From: Calothrix sp. NIES-2100 | GTDB taxonomy: Bacteria > Cyanobacteriota > Cyanobacteriia > Cyanobacteriales > Nostocaceae | Assembly: GCF_002368195.1 (NCBI RefSeq) | Contig: NZ_AP018178.1 | Span: 5,546,145 to 5,610,144, forward strand | DNA: 64,000 bases | Direction: 5' to 3' | In this document: in pieces, positions 1 to 10,002 of the stretch | Layout: every line of letters begins with the position of its first letter | Numbering within the stretch: position 1 is the stretch's first letter | Program-made: the position numbers and the translations under genes | Notes under the pieces: model-generated | The model's input: the letters and a program-made list of their open reading frames with translations, nothing else | Told to the model about the DNA's origin: nothing | Databases searched by the model: none

Positions 1-94
1 TCATCTAGCAAATCTGCTATCAAGTCAGAGGTTGAATCAGTTTAGAAGATTAGAAATTGTAGTCAATTGTTAACTATAACAATTTTTACCTGTT

Positions 95-1237
95 ATGAAT
101 AAGAACCAAAATATTCCCATTTCTATTTCCAGAAATCTTAAATTACGGTTTTTGCAAGATGACGAAAAAACATTTTCAAATATTGAAACAGAACTACCTT
201 TAGTGATAGAGCCAGTTTATGACAAATCTTTCACAGTTCTCAAAGCACTACTCAACGAAAGTTGCGACTGGTTCAATAAACAGCTAGATACATACGGAGC
301 TATTTTGTTTCGGGGATTTGAAGTTGAGGGTGCAGAGCAATTTCAAAAAGTTTTAGAGTTACTGAATATCAAACTTGAGTCATTTTATCATTTTGGCAGT
401 GCGCATCGTGTACGAATAACCGATAAAGTTTTCACCTCTTCAGAAGCTCCACCAGATACGATTATTGCTCCCCACAATGAACTCAATATGGTGCCGAGAC
501 GACCCAGCGTACTTGCTTTCTTTTGCCAAGTTCCGCCCGATATATATGGCGAAACTCCCATTATAAATACCGAAAAGCTATTTTATAGTCTACCTGCAAG
601 CTTACAGCACAAAATTAGCAACTTTCCTCAGCGATTTGTGCGATATGTTCCTAACCATCTATTAGAGATTGTCTTCGAGGAACTTTCAAGAGAAGAGATT
701 ACTAAACTTCTCCAAGAACAAGGATTTGATTTTACATGGGAAGAGGATGGCTCGATTAATTTTGAGTGTGCTCATATTCCTTTATTCAGTCACCCCAAAA
801 CGAATAGACTCTGTTTTTGTCTGAGCATTGTTGATTGTTTAGTAAGTAGAGAATGGTATCGAAACCTCGAGCAACGATATTCATTTGGGCAAAGGCTCTA
901 TTACAATTGGCTACCAGCAAATTTGTACAAAAAAATTCAGCAAGGATTAACAACAGCAGCAACTGTTGTCGATGGTTCACAAAAACGTACCAGTACTCTG
1001 AATACATATTTTTTGGATGAGCATAATCAACACACGACGATGACAGCAGCAGAAGCCAAAGAATTGGGCAAAGCTGAATGGAAAAATTCAGTCATTTTTC
1101 AGTGGAAGCAAGGCGATATTCTGATTATGGATAACCTACAGGTTGCTCATAGTAGACTTAATACTAAACTTCCGCGAAAAATACTCACTGCTTTTGGAAA
1201 TATGTGCAATATTCACGATATGAAGCCAGCTTTTTGA
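95..1237 (+). CDS. TauD/SyrP-like Fe(II)/2-oxoglutarate dioxygenase
   Basis: The 380-aa protein has the jelly-roll hydroxylase motifs of the TauD/TfdA (SyrP-like) family: GAILFRGF near residue 70, the HxE iron pair H127-N-E129 in 'APHNELNMVP', the distal iron ligand H352 in 'VAHSRL', and R361 placed to bind 2-oxoglutarate. Family members hydroxylate free or carrier-bound amino acids using O2 and 2-oxoglutarate. It is 54 bp upstream of and co-directional with a one-module NRPS, so beta-hydroxylation (or desaturation) of the NRPS-bound residue is a reasonable inference. The substrate cannot be read from sequence. No strong Shine-Dalgarno precedes the first ATG. The first 94 bases of the window hold no gene that I can see. 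Confidence 0.85.
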   Translation: MNKNQNIPISISRNLKLRFLQDDEKTFSNIETELPLVIEPVYDKSFTVLKALLNESCDWFNKQLDTYGAILFRGFEVEGAEQFQKVLELLNIKLESFYHFGSAHRVRITDKVFTSSEAPPDTIIAPHNELNMVPRRPSVLAFFCQVPPDIYGETPIINTEKLFYSLPASLQHKISNFPQRFVRYVPNHLLEIVFEELSREEITKLLQEQGFDFTWEEDGSINFECAHIPLFSHPKTNRLCFCLSIVDCLVSREWYRNLEQRYSFGQRLYYNWLPANLYKKIQQGLTTAATVVDGSQKRTSTLNTYFLDEHNQHTTMTAAEAKELGKAEWKNSVIFQWKQGDILIMDNLQVAHSRLNTKLPRKILTAFGNMCNIHDMKPAF

Positions 1238-1291
1238 ACAAATGGTTTAAATATATAAATATTAGTCTATGAATTTATTGGAGAATAGAAG

Positions 1292-4200
1292 ATGAGTAAA
1301 TCAATCAATACAAAAACATCATTATCTCCTGCCCAACTTAAAGAATATTGGGCGCAAAAGTTAGCAGGAGAATTACCTTTACTTAACTTCCCCACTACTT
1401 TAACGCGTTCTCACCGACGAAATTATGATTGCTCATCCTATACTTTTATCATTGAAAATCAACTAACTGGGTTATTGAAAAAGCTGGCAAATATTGAAAG
1501 TGTCAGCCTTGATAACCTGATTTTGGCAGCATTTAAAGTTTTACTTTACCGTTATACAAATGAAACAGATATTCTTGTAGCTTTACCACTAAATCAGCAA
1601 TATAGACCCGAGTGGGAAAGATTTACTAGTAAAGTTGGTAACGTTATCCTATCACGGGATTTTATTTCCAAAATTAATTCGTTTAAAAAATTTCTACATC
1701 AAGTTAATCATAATGTTCTAGAAATCAAGAATTATCAAGACTATCCGTTCGCTTCATTAGTAAAGGAATTACAGTCAAAGTTTAATTCCAGCGATTCAGC
1801 TATGTGCCAAGCTTCATTTACTTTCCAAAATGTAAATCAGCAGGAAAATATCTCAAATTTATTTGTGTCAGTAGTCAACGAACAGCCGACAACCAGCGAT
1901 CAGATTGAACTAGAATTTGATTTAAGCTTGGAAGTCATTCAGCTTTCTGAATCATTGCAGAGTTCTTTTAAGTACAACAGCAATCTGTTAGATGAAACAA
2001 CAGTTGCTCAGTTCAGCAAACATTTTCAGAATTTACTGGAAAGCATTGTATCAAATCCAGAACAGTCAGTAGCTCAGTTACCATTGCTGAGTGAAAGAGA
2101 ACAAGAGAAAATATTGGTTGAGTGGAATGCTACTCAGGCCGATTATGACTTGACGATCTGTCTCCACCAATTAATTGAAGCACAGGTAGAGCGAAAACCA
2201 AATGCGATCGCAGTCTCTTTTGCAGGTGAACAGCTTACCTATCGTCAACTGAATCAGCGTGCAAATCAACTAGCCCATTACTTACAAACACTGGGAGTTA
2301 AACCAGAGGTTTTAGTGGGTATTTGCATTGAGCGTTCTTTAGAGATGCTAGTGGGACTTTTGGGAATTATGAAAGCTGGCGCAGCTTATCTACCATTAGA
2401 TCCTGCTTATCCACAAGAACGCTTGGAATTGATTTTGGCTGATTCTCAGGTACCAGTGTTATTGACTGATAAACAAAACTTATTTGTTGATGATGAATAT
2501 CGGAAAGTAATCTGTTTACGTACAACTCAGGAAAATATTGCTACCCATAGCCAAGACAATCCGGCACCACTTGCCACGGCCAAAAATCTCGCTTACGTTA
2601 TTTATACCTCCGGCTCAACTGGTAAGCCAAAAGGCGTAGAAATTCCTCACAGCGCTGTGGTCAATTTCTTAAAATCCATGCAGTCTAAACCAGGTATCAC
2701 AGAGTCAGATGTACTTTTGGCAGTTACAACAATATCATTTGATATTGCTGCTCTAGAATTATATCTACCCTTAATTACGGGCGCTCAGGTGGTATTAGCT
2801 ACACGAGAAGTAGCTAGTGATGGCAAGCTATTAAAAGAACTAATTAATACTGCGGGTGCGACGATTATGCAAGCCACTCCAGCTAGTTGGCGGATGTTGC
2901 TTGCAGCTGGATGGAGTGGTTCTCCTCAATTAAAAATTCTCTGCGGTGGTGAAGGATTAACCAGCGACTTGGCACAACATTTATTAGAAAAAAGTGCCGT
3001 TGTCTGGAATCTTTACGGCCCAACTGAAACTACCATTTGGTCAACTGTCTCTCAAGTAGAACCTGCCCAACTATCTCATGCTTTAGTTCCTATCGGTCGT
3101 CCCATTGCTAACACCCAAATTTACATATTAGATTCTGATCTCCAACCAGTTCCAGTGGGAGTTATTGGCGAATTGTATATAGGTGGTGCTGGAGTTGCAC
3201 GCGGTTATCTCAACCGTCCCGAACTAACTGCTGAAAGGTTTGTGGCTAATCCCTTCTCGGGGAATTACTGTATTTACAAAACAGGAGATTTAGCTCGTTA
3301 CCTGCATGATGGCAATATTGAATACATTAGTCGAATAGACCATCAAGTTAAAATTCGCGGATTTCGGATTGAACTTGGGGAAATAGAAAATACTCTATCT
3401 GCTCATCCACAAGTGCGAGAAGCAGTTGTGATTACCCGTTCCGACCAATCAGAAGAAAAACAAATAGTAGCTTATTTTACTGCTCAAGAGGAACAACCAA
3501 CGCCGGAAACTCTACGTGATTTCCTCAGACAGAAGCTACCAGATTACATGGTTCCAATAGCTTTTGTGATATTGGATGCATTACCTTTGACTCCTAGTGG
3601 CAAAGTCAACCGTCGCGCTTTGCCAAAGCCAACAGTTTCTAACTTCAGCCAACACAATGAATTTATCACACCGCGCAATGATACCGAACGAGGATTAGCA
3701 AAAATCTGGTCAGAGATTTTAAACATTCAGCCAGTAGGTGTTAAAGACAACTTCTTTGAAATCGGCGGAAATTCTCTTTCAGCAATCCATTTAATCGCTT
3801 CAATCGAGCAGCAGTTTGGTAAAGAATTACCCTTATCTGCAATCTTGACTAATCCCACCATTGAAAAGTTTGCCAAACTTCTTGATACTAGTTCAGATAC
3901 TTTTGATAACTCCCCCCTGATTCCCATCCAGCCAAAAGGTAATAAGCAACCATTTTTCTGCGTACATCCTGCGGGAGGGCATGTTATGTGCTACTTCAAG
4001 CTAGCGCAATATCTAAGTGCCGACCAACCGTTTTATGGCTTGCAAGCCCAAGGTTTTCATGGAGAAGAAGAACCTTTAACGCGAGTCGAGGATATGGCAA
4101 GCCTTTATATCCAAGCAATTCAGAAGTTTCAGCCTCAAGGCCCTTATCAAATTGGTGGCTGGTCATTTGGGGGAGTTGTGGCGTATGAAATGGCACAACA

Positions 4201-4723
4201 ACTGCACAAACAGGGACATGAAGTCTCGTTGTTAGCAATACTGGATTCCTACGTTCCAATTCTGTTGGATAAAAACAAGAAAATTGACGCTCCTTATTTA
4301 GTCGGCGCTCTTTCCAGGTATTTGGGGGGAATGTCAGGTCAGGATAATTTAGTAACAACTGATGAAATTAAGCACTTGAGTGTTGATGAACAAATTAACT
4401 ACATCCTCGACAAGGCAATAAAAGTCAAAATACTACCACCATCAAATCAAAACCGACGCATTGTTGATGTGTTAGTGGGAACACTAAAGGCAACTTATTC
4501 TTATGAAAAACAGCCATATCCAGGAAAAGTGACTGTGTTTAGAGCCAGAGAAAAGCATCTCATGGCTCCCGATTCAACTCTCGTGTGGGTGGAATTCTTC
4601 TCTATAATGGATGCAGAAGATATAAAAATTGTTGATGTTTCTGGTACTCACTACACATTAATTTTGGAACCTCATTTACAAGTTTTAGCAGCACGCTTGA
4701 AATCATGTCTGGCAGAATTTTAG
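1292..4723 (+). CDS. One-module NRPS: partial C, A, T and TE domains
   Basis: The 1143-aa synthetase starts with only the second half of a condensation domain (about residues 10-270); the HHxxxDG catalytic motif is absent. A full adenylation domain follows (about 290-800: YTSGSTGKPKG, YGPTETT, YKTGDLARY, LTPSGKVNRR), then a carrier domain with phosphopantetheine Ser828 in 'GGNSLSAI', and a type I thioesterase with Ser958 in 'GWSFGG' and a late His in 'GTHYTL'. Aligning by eye to the GrsA pocket gives DILQLGLIWK, which I recall as a glycine-type code. A GGAG site 10 bp ahead supports the ATG. An A-T-TE protein with half a C domain could load and release one residue, or receive a chain from a partner outside the window. 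It overlaps the convergent methyltransferase by 4 bp. Confidence 0.93.
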   Translation: MSKSINTKTSLSPAQLKEYWAQKLAGELPLLNFPTTLTRSHRRNYDCSSYTFIIENQLTGLLKKLANIESVSLDNLILAAFKVLLYRYTNETDILVALPLNQQYRPEWERFTSKVGNVILSRDFISKINSFKKFLHQVNHNVLEIKNYQDYPFASLVKELQSKFNSSDSAMCQASFTFQNVNQQENISNLFVSVVNEQPTTSDQIELEFDLSLEVIQLSESLQSSFKYNSNLLDETTVAQFSKHFQNLLESIVSNPEQSVAQLPLLSEREQEKILVEWNATQADYDLTICLHQLIEAQVERKPNAIAVSFAGEQLTYRQLNQRANQLAHYLQTLGVKPEVLVGICIERSLEMLVGLLGIMKAGAAYLPLDPAYPQERLELILADSQVPVLLTDKQNLFVDDEYRKVICLRTTQENIATHSQDNPAPLATAKNLAYVIYTSGSTGKPKGVEIPHSAVVNFLKSMQSKPGITESDVLLAVTTISFDIAALELYLPLITGAQVVLATREVASDGKLLKELINTAGATIMQATPASWRMLLAAGWSGSPQLKILCGGEGLTSDLAQHLLEKSAVVWNLYGPTETTIWSTVSQVEPAQLSHALVPIGRPIANTQIYILDSDLQPVPVGVIGELYIGGAGVARGYLNRPELTAERFVANPFSGNYCIYKTGDLARYLHDGNIEYISRIDHQVKIRGFRIELGEIENTLSAHPQVREAVVITRSDQSEEKQIVAYFTAQEEQPTPETLRDFLRQKLPDYMVPIAFVILDALPLTPSGKVNRRALPKPTVSNFSQHNEFITPRNDTERGLAKIWSEILNIQPVGVKDNFFEIGGNSLSAIHLIASIEQQFGKELPLSAILTNPTIEKFAKLLDTSSDTFDNSPLIPIQPKGNKQPFFCVHPAGGHVMCYFKLAQYLSADQPFYGLQAQGFHGEEEPLTRVEDMASLYIQAIQKFQPQGPYQIGGWSFGGVVAYEMAQQLHKQGHEVSLLAILDSYVPILLDKNKKIDAPYLVGALSRYLGGMSGQDNLVTTDEIKHLSVDEQINYILDKAIKVKILPPSNQNRRIVDVLVGTLKATYSYEKQPYPGKVTVFRAREKHLMAPDSTLVWVEFFSIMDAEDIKIVDVSGTHYTLILEPHLQVLAARLKSCLAEF

Positions 4724-5763
4724 AGCGAAGATTTTTGAAATTCCATCACGGTTAAACTAGTTCCCGTATAAATGACATTTTCCAATTGAAAGCCACTAGT
4801 TTCAAATAGCTTTTTATATTCTTGTTCCGTGCGCCAGTGCCCCCCCGGATTAGTCACCATCATTTGAACTGCGGCCAGAGCCGGGATAGTTCCATCGGGA
4901 TATTCTACTGGCGCACCACGAGGTGGAACTAATGTTTGTAGAAGTATTACCTTACCTTGTTTCGGGAGAGCTTGTCTACACCGAGTTAGTACCTTGATTG
5001 CATCTTCAACACTAAAGACGGAGAGGAAATACTTCATCACTATAGCATCTGCACCTTTTGGTATCTCCTCCAAGGCACTACCACCAACGACTTGCACTGC
5101 ATTTTCATCAAGTCCCTGCATTGCCAAGAAAGTTGGAGCTGTCTCAACCTCATGGGGTAGATCAAACAATATACCTTTACAACCAAATTTTTTGACAATA
5201 TGGGCAATCAATGCACCTTGATTACCTCCAACATCCATAACTGTATCAAACTGACTAAAGTCATATACCTCAAACAGCGAATCAACAGCTTGATTCGTTA
5301 AAAAGCTCATGGCATTGTTGAACAGATTTCTACTATCGGGGTTTTCTGTCATGAAGAAGTCATAGAATTTCTTGCCATGTGCCCTTTCAAAAGCTACTTC
5401 CCCTGTTTTTAAAGAATTCCCTAGTTCCCTCCAAGCATCCCACATAGAAGGTTCTGCAATATGCAGCAGAAAATGTCCCAGAGAAGGCTCTGCATTTGTC
5501 ATCAATTGTTCTGAGAGTTCCGTTGCAGCAAATACACGTCCGGGCTTTTCTGCAAACACACCTAAATGAGCTAAAGCACGCAGAACAACATACAAAGTTT
5601 CTGCTTTTGTAGAGGTGGCTGTTGCGATCGCTTCTACAGTCATTGGTTCTGAGTGTAAAAGGTTAGGTATGCCTAAGTTTGTTGCTATATAAAGGCACTG
5701 ACTTTGCCAGTAGCCATAGATCATCTGAGCAAGCTTCTTTGATGCCGAAGTTGTTCCTAACAA
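4720..5763 (-). CDS. SAM-dependent O-methyltransferase (plant/CrtF-like family)
   Basis: The 347-aa protein has the usual two parts of the acetylserotonin/hydroxyneurosporene O-methyltransferase family. An N-terminal winged-helix dimerisation domain (about 10-95, 'QMIYGYWQSQCLYIATNLGI') is followed by a Rossmann SAM-binding domain whose first glycine loop is 'MDVGGNQGALIA' near residue 180. Family members methylate hydroxyl groups on small aromatic or polyketide/peptide substrates. The gene converges on the NRPS and their ends overlap by four bases (4720-4723), so the two cannot share an mRNA. Proximity suggests that it may tailor the NRPS product, but this is inference. Length and motifs look intact. 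Confidence 0.88.
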   Translation of the reverse strand: MLGTTSASKKLAQMIYGYWQSQCLYIATNLGIPNLLHSEPMTVEAIATATSTKAETLYVVLRALAHLGVFAEKPGRVFAATELSEQLMTNAEPSLGHFLLHIAEPSMWDAWRELGNSLKTGEVAFERAHGKKFYDFFMTENPDSRNLFNNAMSFLTNQAVDSLFEVYDFSQFDTVMDVGGNQGALIAHIVKKFGCKGILFDLPHEVETAPTFLAMQGLDENAVQVVGGSALEEIPKGADAIVMKYFLSVFSVEDAIKVLTRCRQALPKQGKVILLQTLVPPRGAPVEYPDGTIPALAAVQMMVTNPGGHWRTEQEYKKLFETSGFQLENVIYTGTSLTVMEFQKSSL

Positions 5764-6359
5764 ATTCTATTTCTCCGTTTGAAAAACTTTACGCTACTTT
5801 TTATCTAGTCTCGAATTACAAAGCTCTAAGTTCAGCAGTCTTCAACTGGGTGAATATATTATTCAGCAACCGCGATGAATGCAGATGAACGCAGACAAAT
5901 TTGTATTTTATTTGCATAAGAACCGTTGTATGTTAGAGACTTTCAGTAAATCAAATATGCATTCTTAATTTAGTATACAGCTTCTGTGAGTTAGAGGTTG
6001 TTTGTAAAGTGATTGGCTGTGATTGTAAGCACTTATTGATCCCCCCTAGCCCCTAGGGCTGATTCATTCGCTGTTGTCCCTTGATTTCTGAAGAGGATAA
6101 TCTCACGCAAAGGCGCAAAGGCGCAAAGAAAAACAACGTATTTTTGGCTTAAGTCGCAAAAGTTTTTAAGCGAAATTGTGCGTTTGACTCTTGCAATTTT
6201 AACAATTTTAGGGAACGAAACAGCCCTGCCCTAGCCCCCCTTAAAAAGAGGGGAAAATCTCTCAAAGTCTCCCTTGGAAAAGGGGATTTAGGGGGGTCTA
6301 GAATTAGGTTTTTTAAATCTTGGGAATCCTTTTTTACCTGGTGCGATCGCTCCTAGGTT
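5764..6359. other. 596-bp intergenic region with repeats
   Basis: No gene is supported here. Two repeat remnants are visible: a 9-bp tandem repeat of GCGCAAAGG type at about 6104-6128, and an imperfect inverted repeat at 6231-6301 whose arms are CTAGCCCCCCTTAAA and TTTAGGGGGGTCTAG. Both look like widely scattered cyanobacterial repeats. A 193-aa open frame starting at 6320 is mostly the complement of aroE and is not coding. Confidence 0.6.
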
Positions 6360-7235
6360 CTATCCTAAACCCAGGTGATTTTGCAGCGCTTGACGCATCA
6401 CTTCTACAGGTACAGTTTCTTGCTGTAACCAGATTTTTAAGGCTGCTGCACCTTGTTGAACTAGCATTTCTAAGCCATCGATCGCGATCGCACCTTGTTG
6501 TTGAGCAAGTTGCAAAAATTGGGTTGGTTTCGGTATATATATCAAATCGTAGGCGATTGCACCTGTGGGTAAATCAGCCATTTCCAACCCACTCAAAGGC
6601 GATTCATCAACTTTCGGATACATCCCGATGGGGGTTGTATTTACCAATAAATTTCCTTGGGGAATCAGTTTGGCTAATTTATCCCATGTATGCACTTGCA
6701 AATTTGTTGCTAGTGAGGAATCATTCCAACTCTCGTAAAATTCCTGTAACCTCTGCTGACTGCGCCCGACAACGTGAATCTCCGCAAATCCTAGCTGGTG
6801 ACAACCCGCAACCACAGCCCTCGCCGCGCCGCCATTACCTAAAATTACTGCCGCTTTTTGACTCCAATCTTGATGATAGGTGGTTTGCAAAGGAGCGATA
6901 AAGCCTGTAATATCTGTGTTTGTACCTACCCATTTGTTATCTTGGCGACTTACAGTATTGACTGCGCCGATCGCTTGAGCAATCGGGGTAATTTCTGATA
7001 ACAATGGCATAATTGCTTGTTTGTGGGGGATAGTCACACTAAAACCAACCACCCCAACAGCCGCAAAACCTGCGATCGCTATTTCTAAATTCTCTGGTGC
7101 AATGGGAAAGGGAAGATAAACATAATCTAATCCCAATTGCGCGATCGCTGCATTGTGCATCACTGGTGAGAGCGAATGTTCTACCGGATACCCAATCACC
7201 CCTAAAAGTTTAGTTTTGCCTGTAATCTGAAACAT
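6360..7235 (-). CDS. aroE: Shikimate dehydrogenase
   Basis: This enzyme reduces 3-dehydroshikimate to shikimate with NADPH in the chorismate pathway. The translation has the family signatures in order: 'GVIGYPVEHSLSPVMHN' (shikimate-binding Ser pair), 'VTIPHK' (catalytic Lys), 'AVNTV', 'GTNTDITGF', and the nucleotide loop 'LGNGGAARAV'. Starting at the ATG with base 7235 gives about 291 aa beginning MFQITGKTKLL, as expected. An in-frame ATG at 7256 would add seven residues encoded purely by the upstream heptamer repeat, so the shorter start is preferred. No Shine-Dalgarno is visible for either, because repeat units fill that space. Confidence 0.93.
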   Translation of the reverse strand: MFQITGKTKLLGVIGYPVEHSLSPVMHNAAIAQLGLDYVYLPFPIAPENLEIAIAGFAAVGVVGFSVTIPHKQAIMPLLSEITPIAQAIGAVNTVSRQDNKWVGTNTDITGFIAPLQTTYHQDWSQKAAVILGNGGAARAVVAGCHQLGFAEIHVVGRSQQRLQEFYESWNDSSLATNLQVHTWDKLAKLIPQGNLLVNTTPIGMYPKVDESPLSGLEMADLPTGAIAYDLIYIPKPTQFLQLAQQQGAIAIDGLEMLVQQGAAALKIWLQQETVPVEVMRQALQNHLGLG

Positions 7236-7240
7236 GGTTG

Positions 7241-7303
7241 ATTTGTCATTTGTCATTTGTCATTTGTCATTGGGCATTGGGCATTGGGCATTGGGCATTT
7301 GTC
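7241..7303. repeat. Compound heptamer STRR upstream of aroE
   Basis: Nine in-register heptamers: four ATTTGTC, four ATTGGGC, one ATTTGTC. Two STRR families are joined without a break. The array begins 5 bp upstream of the preferred aroE start and occupies its expected ribosome-binding and leader region. Confidence 0.95.
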
Positions 7304-7330
7304 CTCCTTGTCCCCCTCATCCCCCTCATC

Positions 7331-7360
7331 CTGGTCGCCGAGCGGAGTCGAGGCGCTGCC
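7331..7360. repeat. 30-bp GC-rich interspersed repeat
   Basis: A segment beginning CTGGTCGCCGAGCGGAG, with a second copy (25 of 30 identical) at 56087-56116 in the same orientation. Here it is intergenic, just after the ppk stop. The other copy encodes the C-terminal tail of the STAND-WD40 protein. Confidence 0.8.
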
Positions 7361-7365
7361 TTTGT

Positions 7366-9513
7366 TCAGTTAAACGATCGCCATATTTCCATGAGTATCT
7401 TTTGGCTACTGCGTTCTGGCTCATGCTTACGGGGGTGACGTTGGATATAAGAACCATTTGATTGCAATTCCCAAGCTTGGCGATTGTCTGCCAGCATAAT
7501 CTCTAGTATATCTTGTAAAGTTTGCGCAATTTTGGGATCTTCCACTGGTGTCACAGCTTCCACACGGCGATCTAAATTTCTCGGCATCAAATCAGCACTA
7601 CCGATGTAAACTTCATCTTGTCCATTATTGTGGAAGTAAAAAATGCGAGAATGTTCTAAAAACCTGCCAATAATGCTGATGACGCTGATATTTTCGCTGA
7701 TTTCTGGTACTCCCGGACGCAAACAGCATGTACCGCGCACGATTAAGTCAATTTTTACCCCTGCTTGGGATGCGGCGTAGAGGCTGGTAATAATTTGCGG
7801 ATCGACTAGAGCGTTCATTTTCGCAATAATCCGCCCGGTTTTGCCGTTTTGGCAATGTTCAATTTCGCGGCGAATTAAGGCAATTATGCGATCGCGCATA
7901 TTTACAGGTGATACTAAAAGCTTACGGTAATTAGGCTGATGGGCATAGCCTGTTAAATAATTAAATAAATCAGTTAAATCTGCACCTAAGTCTTCTCGAC
8001 AACTGAAAAGTCCTAAATCGGTGTATAACTTCGCTGTTTGCGGATTGTAATTACCAGTGCCAATATGAACGTAGCGCCGAATATTTGCACCTTCTCGACG
8101 CACCACCAGCACAATTTTCGTGTGGGTTTTTAATCCTATCAAGCCGTAGACAACATGAATCCCAGACTTTTCTAACTTCTGCGCCCAAGTAATATTATTC
8201 TCTTCATCAAAACGGGCTTTTAATTCTACCAGCACAGCAACTTGTTTACCACTTTCAGCCGCAGCAATCAAAGACTGAAAAATCTCTGAATCTGCACAGG
8301 AACGATAAAGTGTCATTTTAATTGCTAGCACCTGATCATCACGGGCGGCTTCAGCGATAAATTCCTCTACAGAAGCGCTAAAAGATTCATAGGGATGATG
8401 TACTAACAAATCATTTTGCTGAATGATTGCAAAAATATTCTCTGTTTTTTCGGCTTTCTTTGATTTGTTTATTTGATTGGCTTGATGAATATGATAAAGT
8501 CGGGGGGGAATGATTGGTGTCCAAGGTGGATCTTTGAGTTCCGCTAATGGTAAAGCCATGAATGACATTAAGTCTTTTAAATTCAACAGCCCGTCTATTT
8601 CATAAACATCACTGTCCGTTAATTCCATTTCTGAAAATAACATTTCTCGCACAAACTCAGGCATGGATGGTTGAATTTCTAGCCGCACCACAGAACCACG
8701 AAAGTCTCGCCCGCGTAACTCCTGCTGAATTGCTAATAATAAATCGTCTGCTTCTTGTTTAGCTAATGCTAAATCCGCATTCCGCGTCAATCGAAATAAA
8801 TGATATTCCTGAACAATCATGCCAGGAAATAAAGTTTCTAAATTATGCGCTATTACCTGTTCTATTGGCACACCAATCCATTCTGACTCTAAATCTTGAG
8901 GTAACTCAATAAATCGGGGGAGAATATTGGGTACTTTAACTTTGGCAAACTTTGCTTTCTCTGTCACTGGATCTTTGACAACTACTGCCAAATTCAGACT
9001 GAGATTCGTCATGCGCGGAAAGGGATGGCTGGGATCTACCGCCAAGGGTGTAAGAACGGGAAAAATTCGCTCTGTAAATAAATTTTGCAGATAAGAACGC
9101 TGTTCTAAACTAATATCTGTGTAATTGAGAAGATAAATACCATGAGATACCATTTCTTGGCGCAGCACCTGCTCAAAGTTTTGATGCTGCTCATTTACCA
9201 TTGGATGTAAAAGTTTAGCGATCGCTTTTAATTGTTCTTGGGGAGTCAGCCCATCTTGCGTGCGTTTATTTAATCCTGCTTGGACTTGCTCTTTAAGAAC
9301 TGCGACGCGCACCATAAAATATTCATCTAAATTGGCACTGAAGATTGCTGTGAACTTGAGTCTTTCTAATAAAGGTGTCCGCAAATCTAACGCTTCATGT
9401 AAAACCCGCCGATTAAATTCCAACCAACTTAGTTCTCGATTAAAGAAATACTGCGAATCATTCAGACTAATAGTTGTGCTGATCTCTTCAGATTTGAGCA
9501 TATGAGATTGCAT
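7366..9513 (-). CDS. ppk: Polyphosphate kinase 1
   Basis: PPK1 makes long-chain polyphosphate from ATP, reversibly. The 715-aa length fits the family. The N-terminal domain opens with the typical 'FNRELSWLEFNRRVLHEA'. The catalytic phospholipase-D-like half contains 'LVELKARFDEENNI', 'THTKIVLVVRR', and the phospho-histidine region 'YVHIGTGNYNPQTAKLYTD', followed by 'YIGSADLMPRNLDRRVE'. The ATG at 9513 has a weak CAGGG ahead; a second in-frame ATG lies at 9501. The gene runs in the same direction as aroE with about 130 bp of repeat-filled DNA between them, so co-transcription is possible but not shown. Confidence 0.95.
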   Translation of the reverse strand: MQSHMLKSEEISTTISLNDSQYFFNRELSWLEFNRRVLHEALDLRTPLLERLKFTAIFSANLDEYFMVRVAVLKEQVQAGLNKRTQDGLTPQEQLKAIAKLLHPMVNEQHQNFEQVLRQEMVSHGIYLLNYTDISLEQRSYLQNLFTERIFPVLTPLAVDPSHPFPRMTNLSLNLAVVVKDPVTEKAKFAKVKVPNILPRFIELPQDLESEWIGVPIEQVIAHNLETLFPGMIVQEYHLFRLTRNADLALAKQEADDLLLAIQQELRGRDFRGSVVRLEIQPSMPEFVREMLFSEMELTDSDVYEIDGLLNLKDLMSFMALPLAELKDPPWTPIIPPRLYHIHQANQINKSKKAEKTENIFAIIQQNDLLVHHPYESFSASVEEFIAEAARDDQVLAIKMTLYRSCADSEIFQSLIAAAESGKQVAVLVELKARFDEENNITWAQKLEKSGIHVVYGLIGLKTHTKIVLVVRREGANIRRYVHIGTGNYNPQTAKLYTDLGLFSCREDLGADLTDLFNYLTGYAHQPNYRKLLVSPVNMRDRIIALIRREIEHCQNGKTGRIIAKMNALVDPQIITSLYAASQAGVKIDLIVRGTCCLRPGVPEISENISVISIIGRFLEHSRIFYFHNNGQDEVYIGSADLMPRNLDRRVEAVTPVEDPKIAQTLQDILEIMLADNRQAWELQSNGSYIQRHPRKHEPERSSQKILMEIWRSFN

Positions 9514-9876
9514 CCCTGATAACTTTTTTCAAAGCCAAAATATCGAAGTTGGTTGTAATTAATTCCAAGAATGTCAAATTTTTAAATATATTTATGTTTC
9601 ATAAATCTCATAAATTTAATAGATAATTAAATCAGAGCTTTTATAAATAAATCGCTGATTAAAATAGAAGCAAAGTGATAATTTTCTATCAGTTAATCTT
9701 TTGTTCAAGCTTTAGTATTTAGATTGATTATTGTTGCGCATCAAAGTATTTTTTTACTAATTAAACTTGACTATGATTTATGTTAAATATATTCTTTCTT
9801 GAAGATTAAAATAATATTAAGTGTGGGTTAAAAGAAAATTAATCTTGAATCTCTAACTTGAAAATAAGCTGTTCCG

Positions 9877-9955
9877 CATTTAATTTGCATATCAGACGCG
9901 GGCAAGATGCCCGCACTACAAGAATTGTACGTTTTTGGATTATACAAATTAAATG
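9877..9955. repeat. 79-bp inverted-repeat element
   Basis: The ends are CATTTAATTTGCATA and TATACAAATTAAATG (one mismatch across 15 bp). The interior has a small GCGGGCAAGATGCCCGC hairpin. This is the shape of a miniature non-autonomous element. No second copy is present in the window. Confidence 0.6.
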
Positions 9956-10002
9956 TGTTTTAGCTTAGAGACAGATACATCTGTAGGGGCGGGGTCTCCC
10001 CC

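Noticed and set aside
6320..6901. 193-aa frame opposite aroE
   Set aside because: It is the complement of a well-supported shikimate dehydrogenase.
9514..9860. Pho-box-type operator before ppk
   Set aside because: Short TTAATCTT and GTTAATC strings occur, but no evenly spaced array that I could align to a Pho box.
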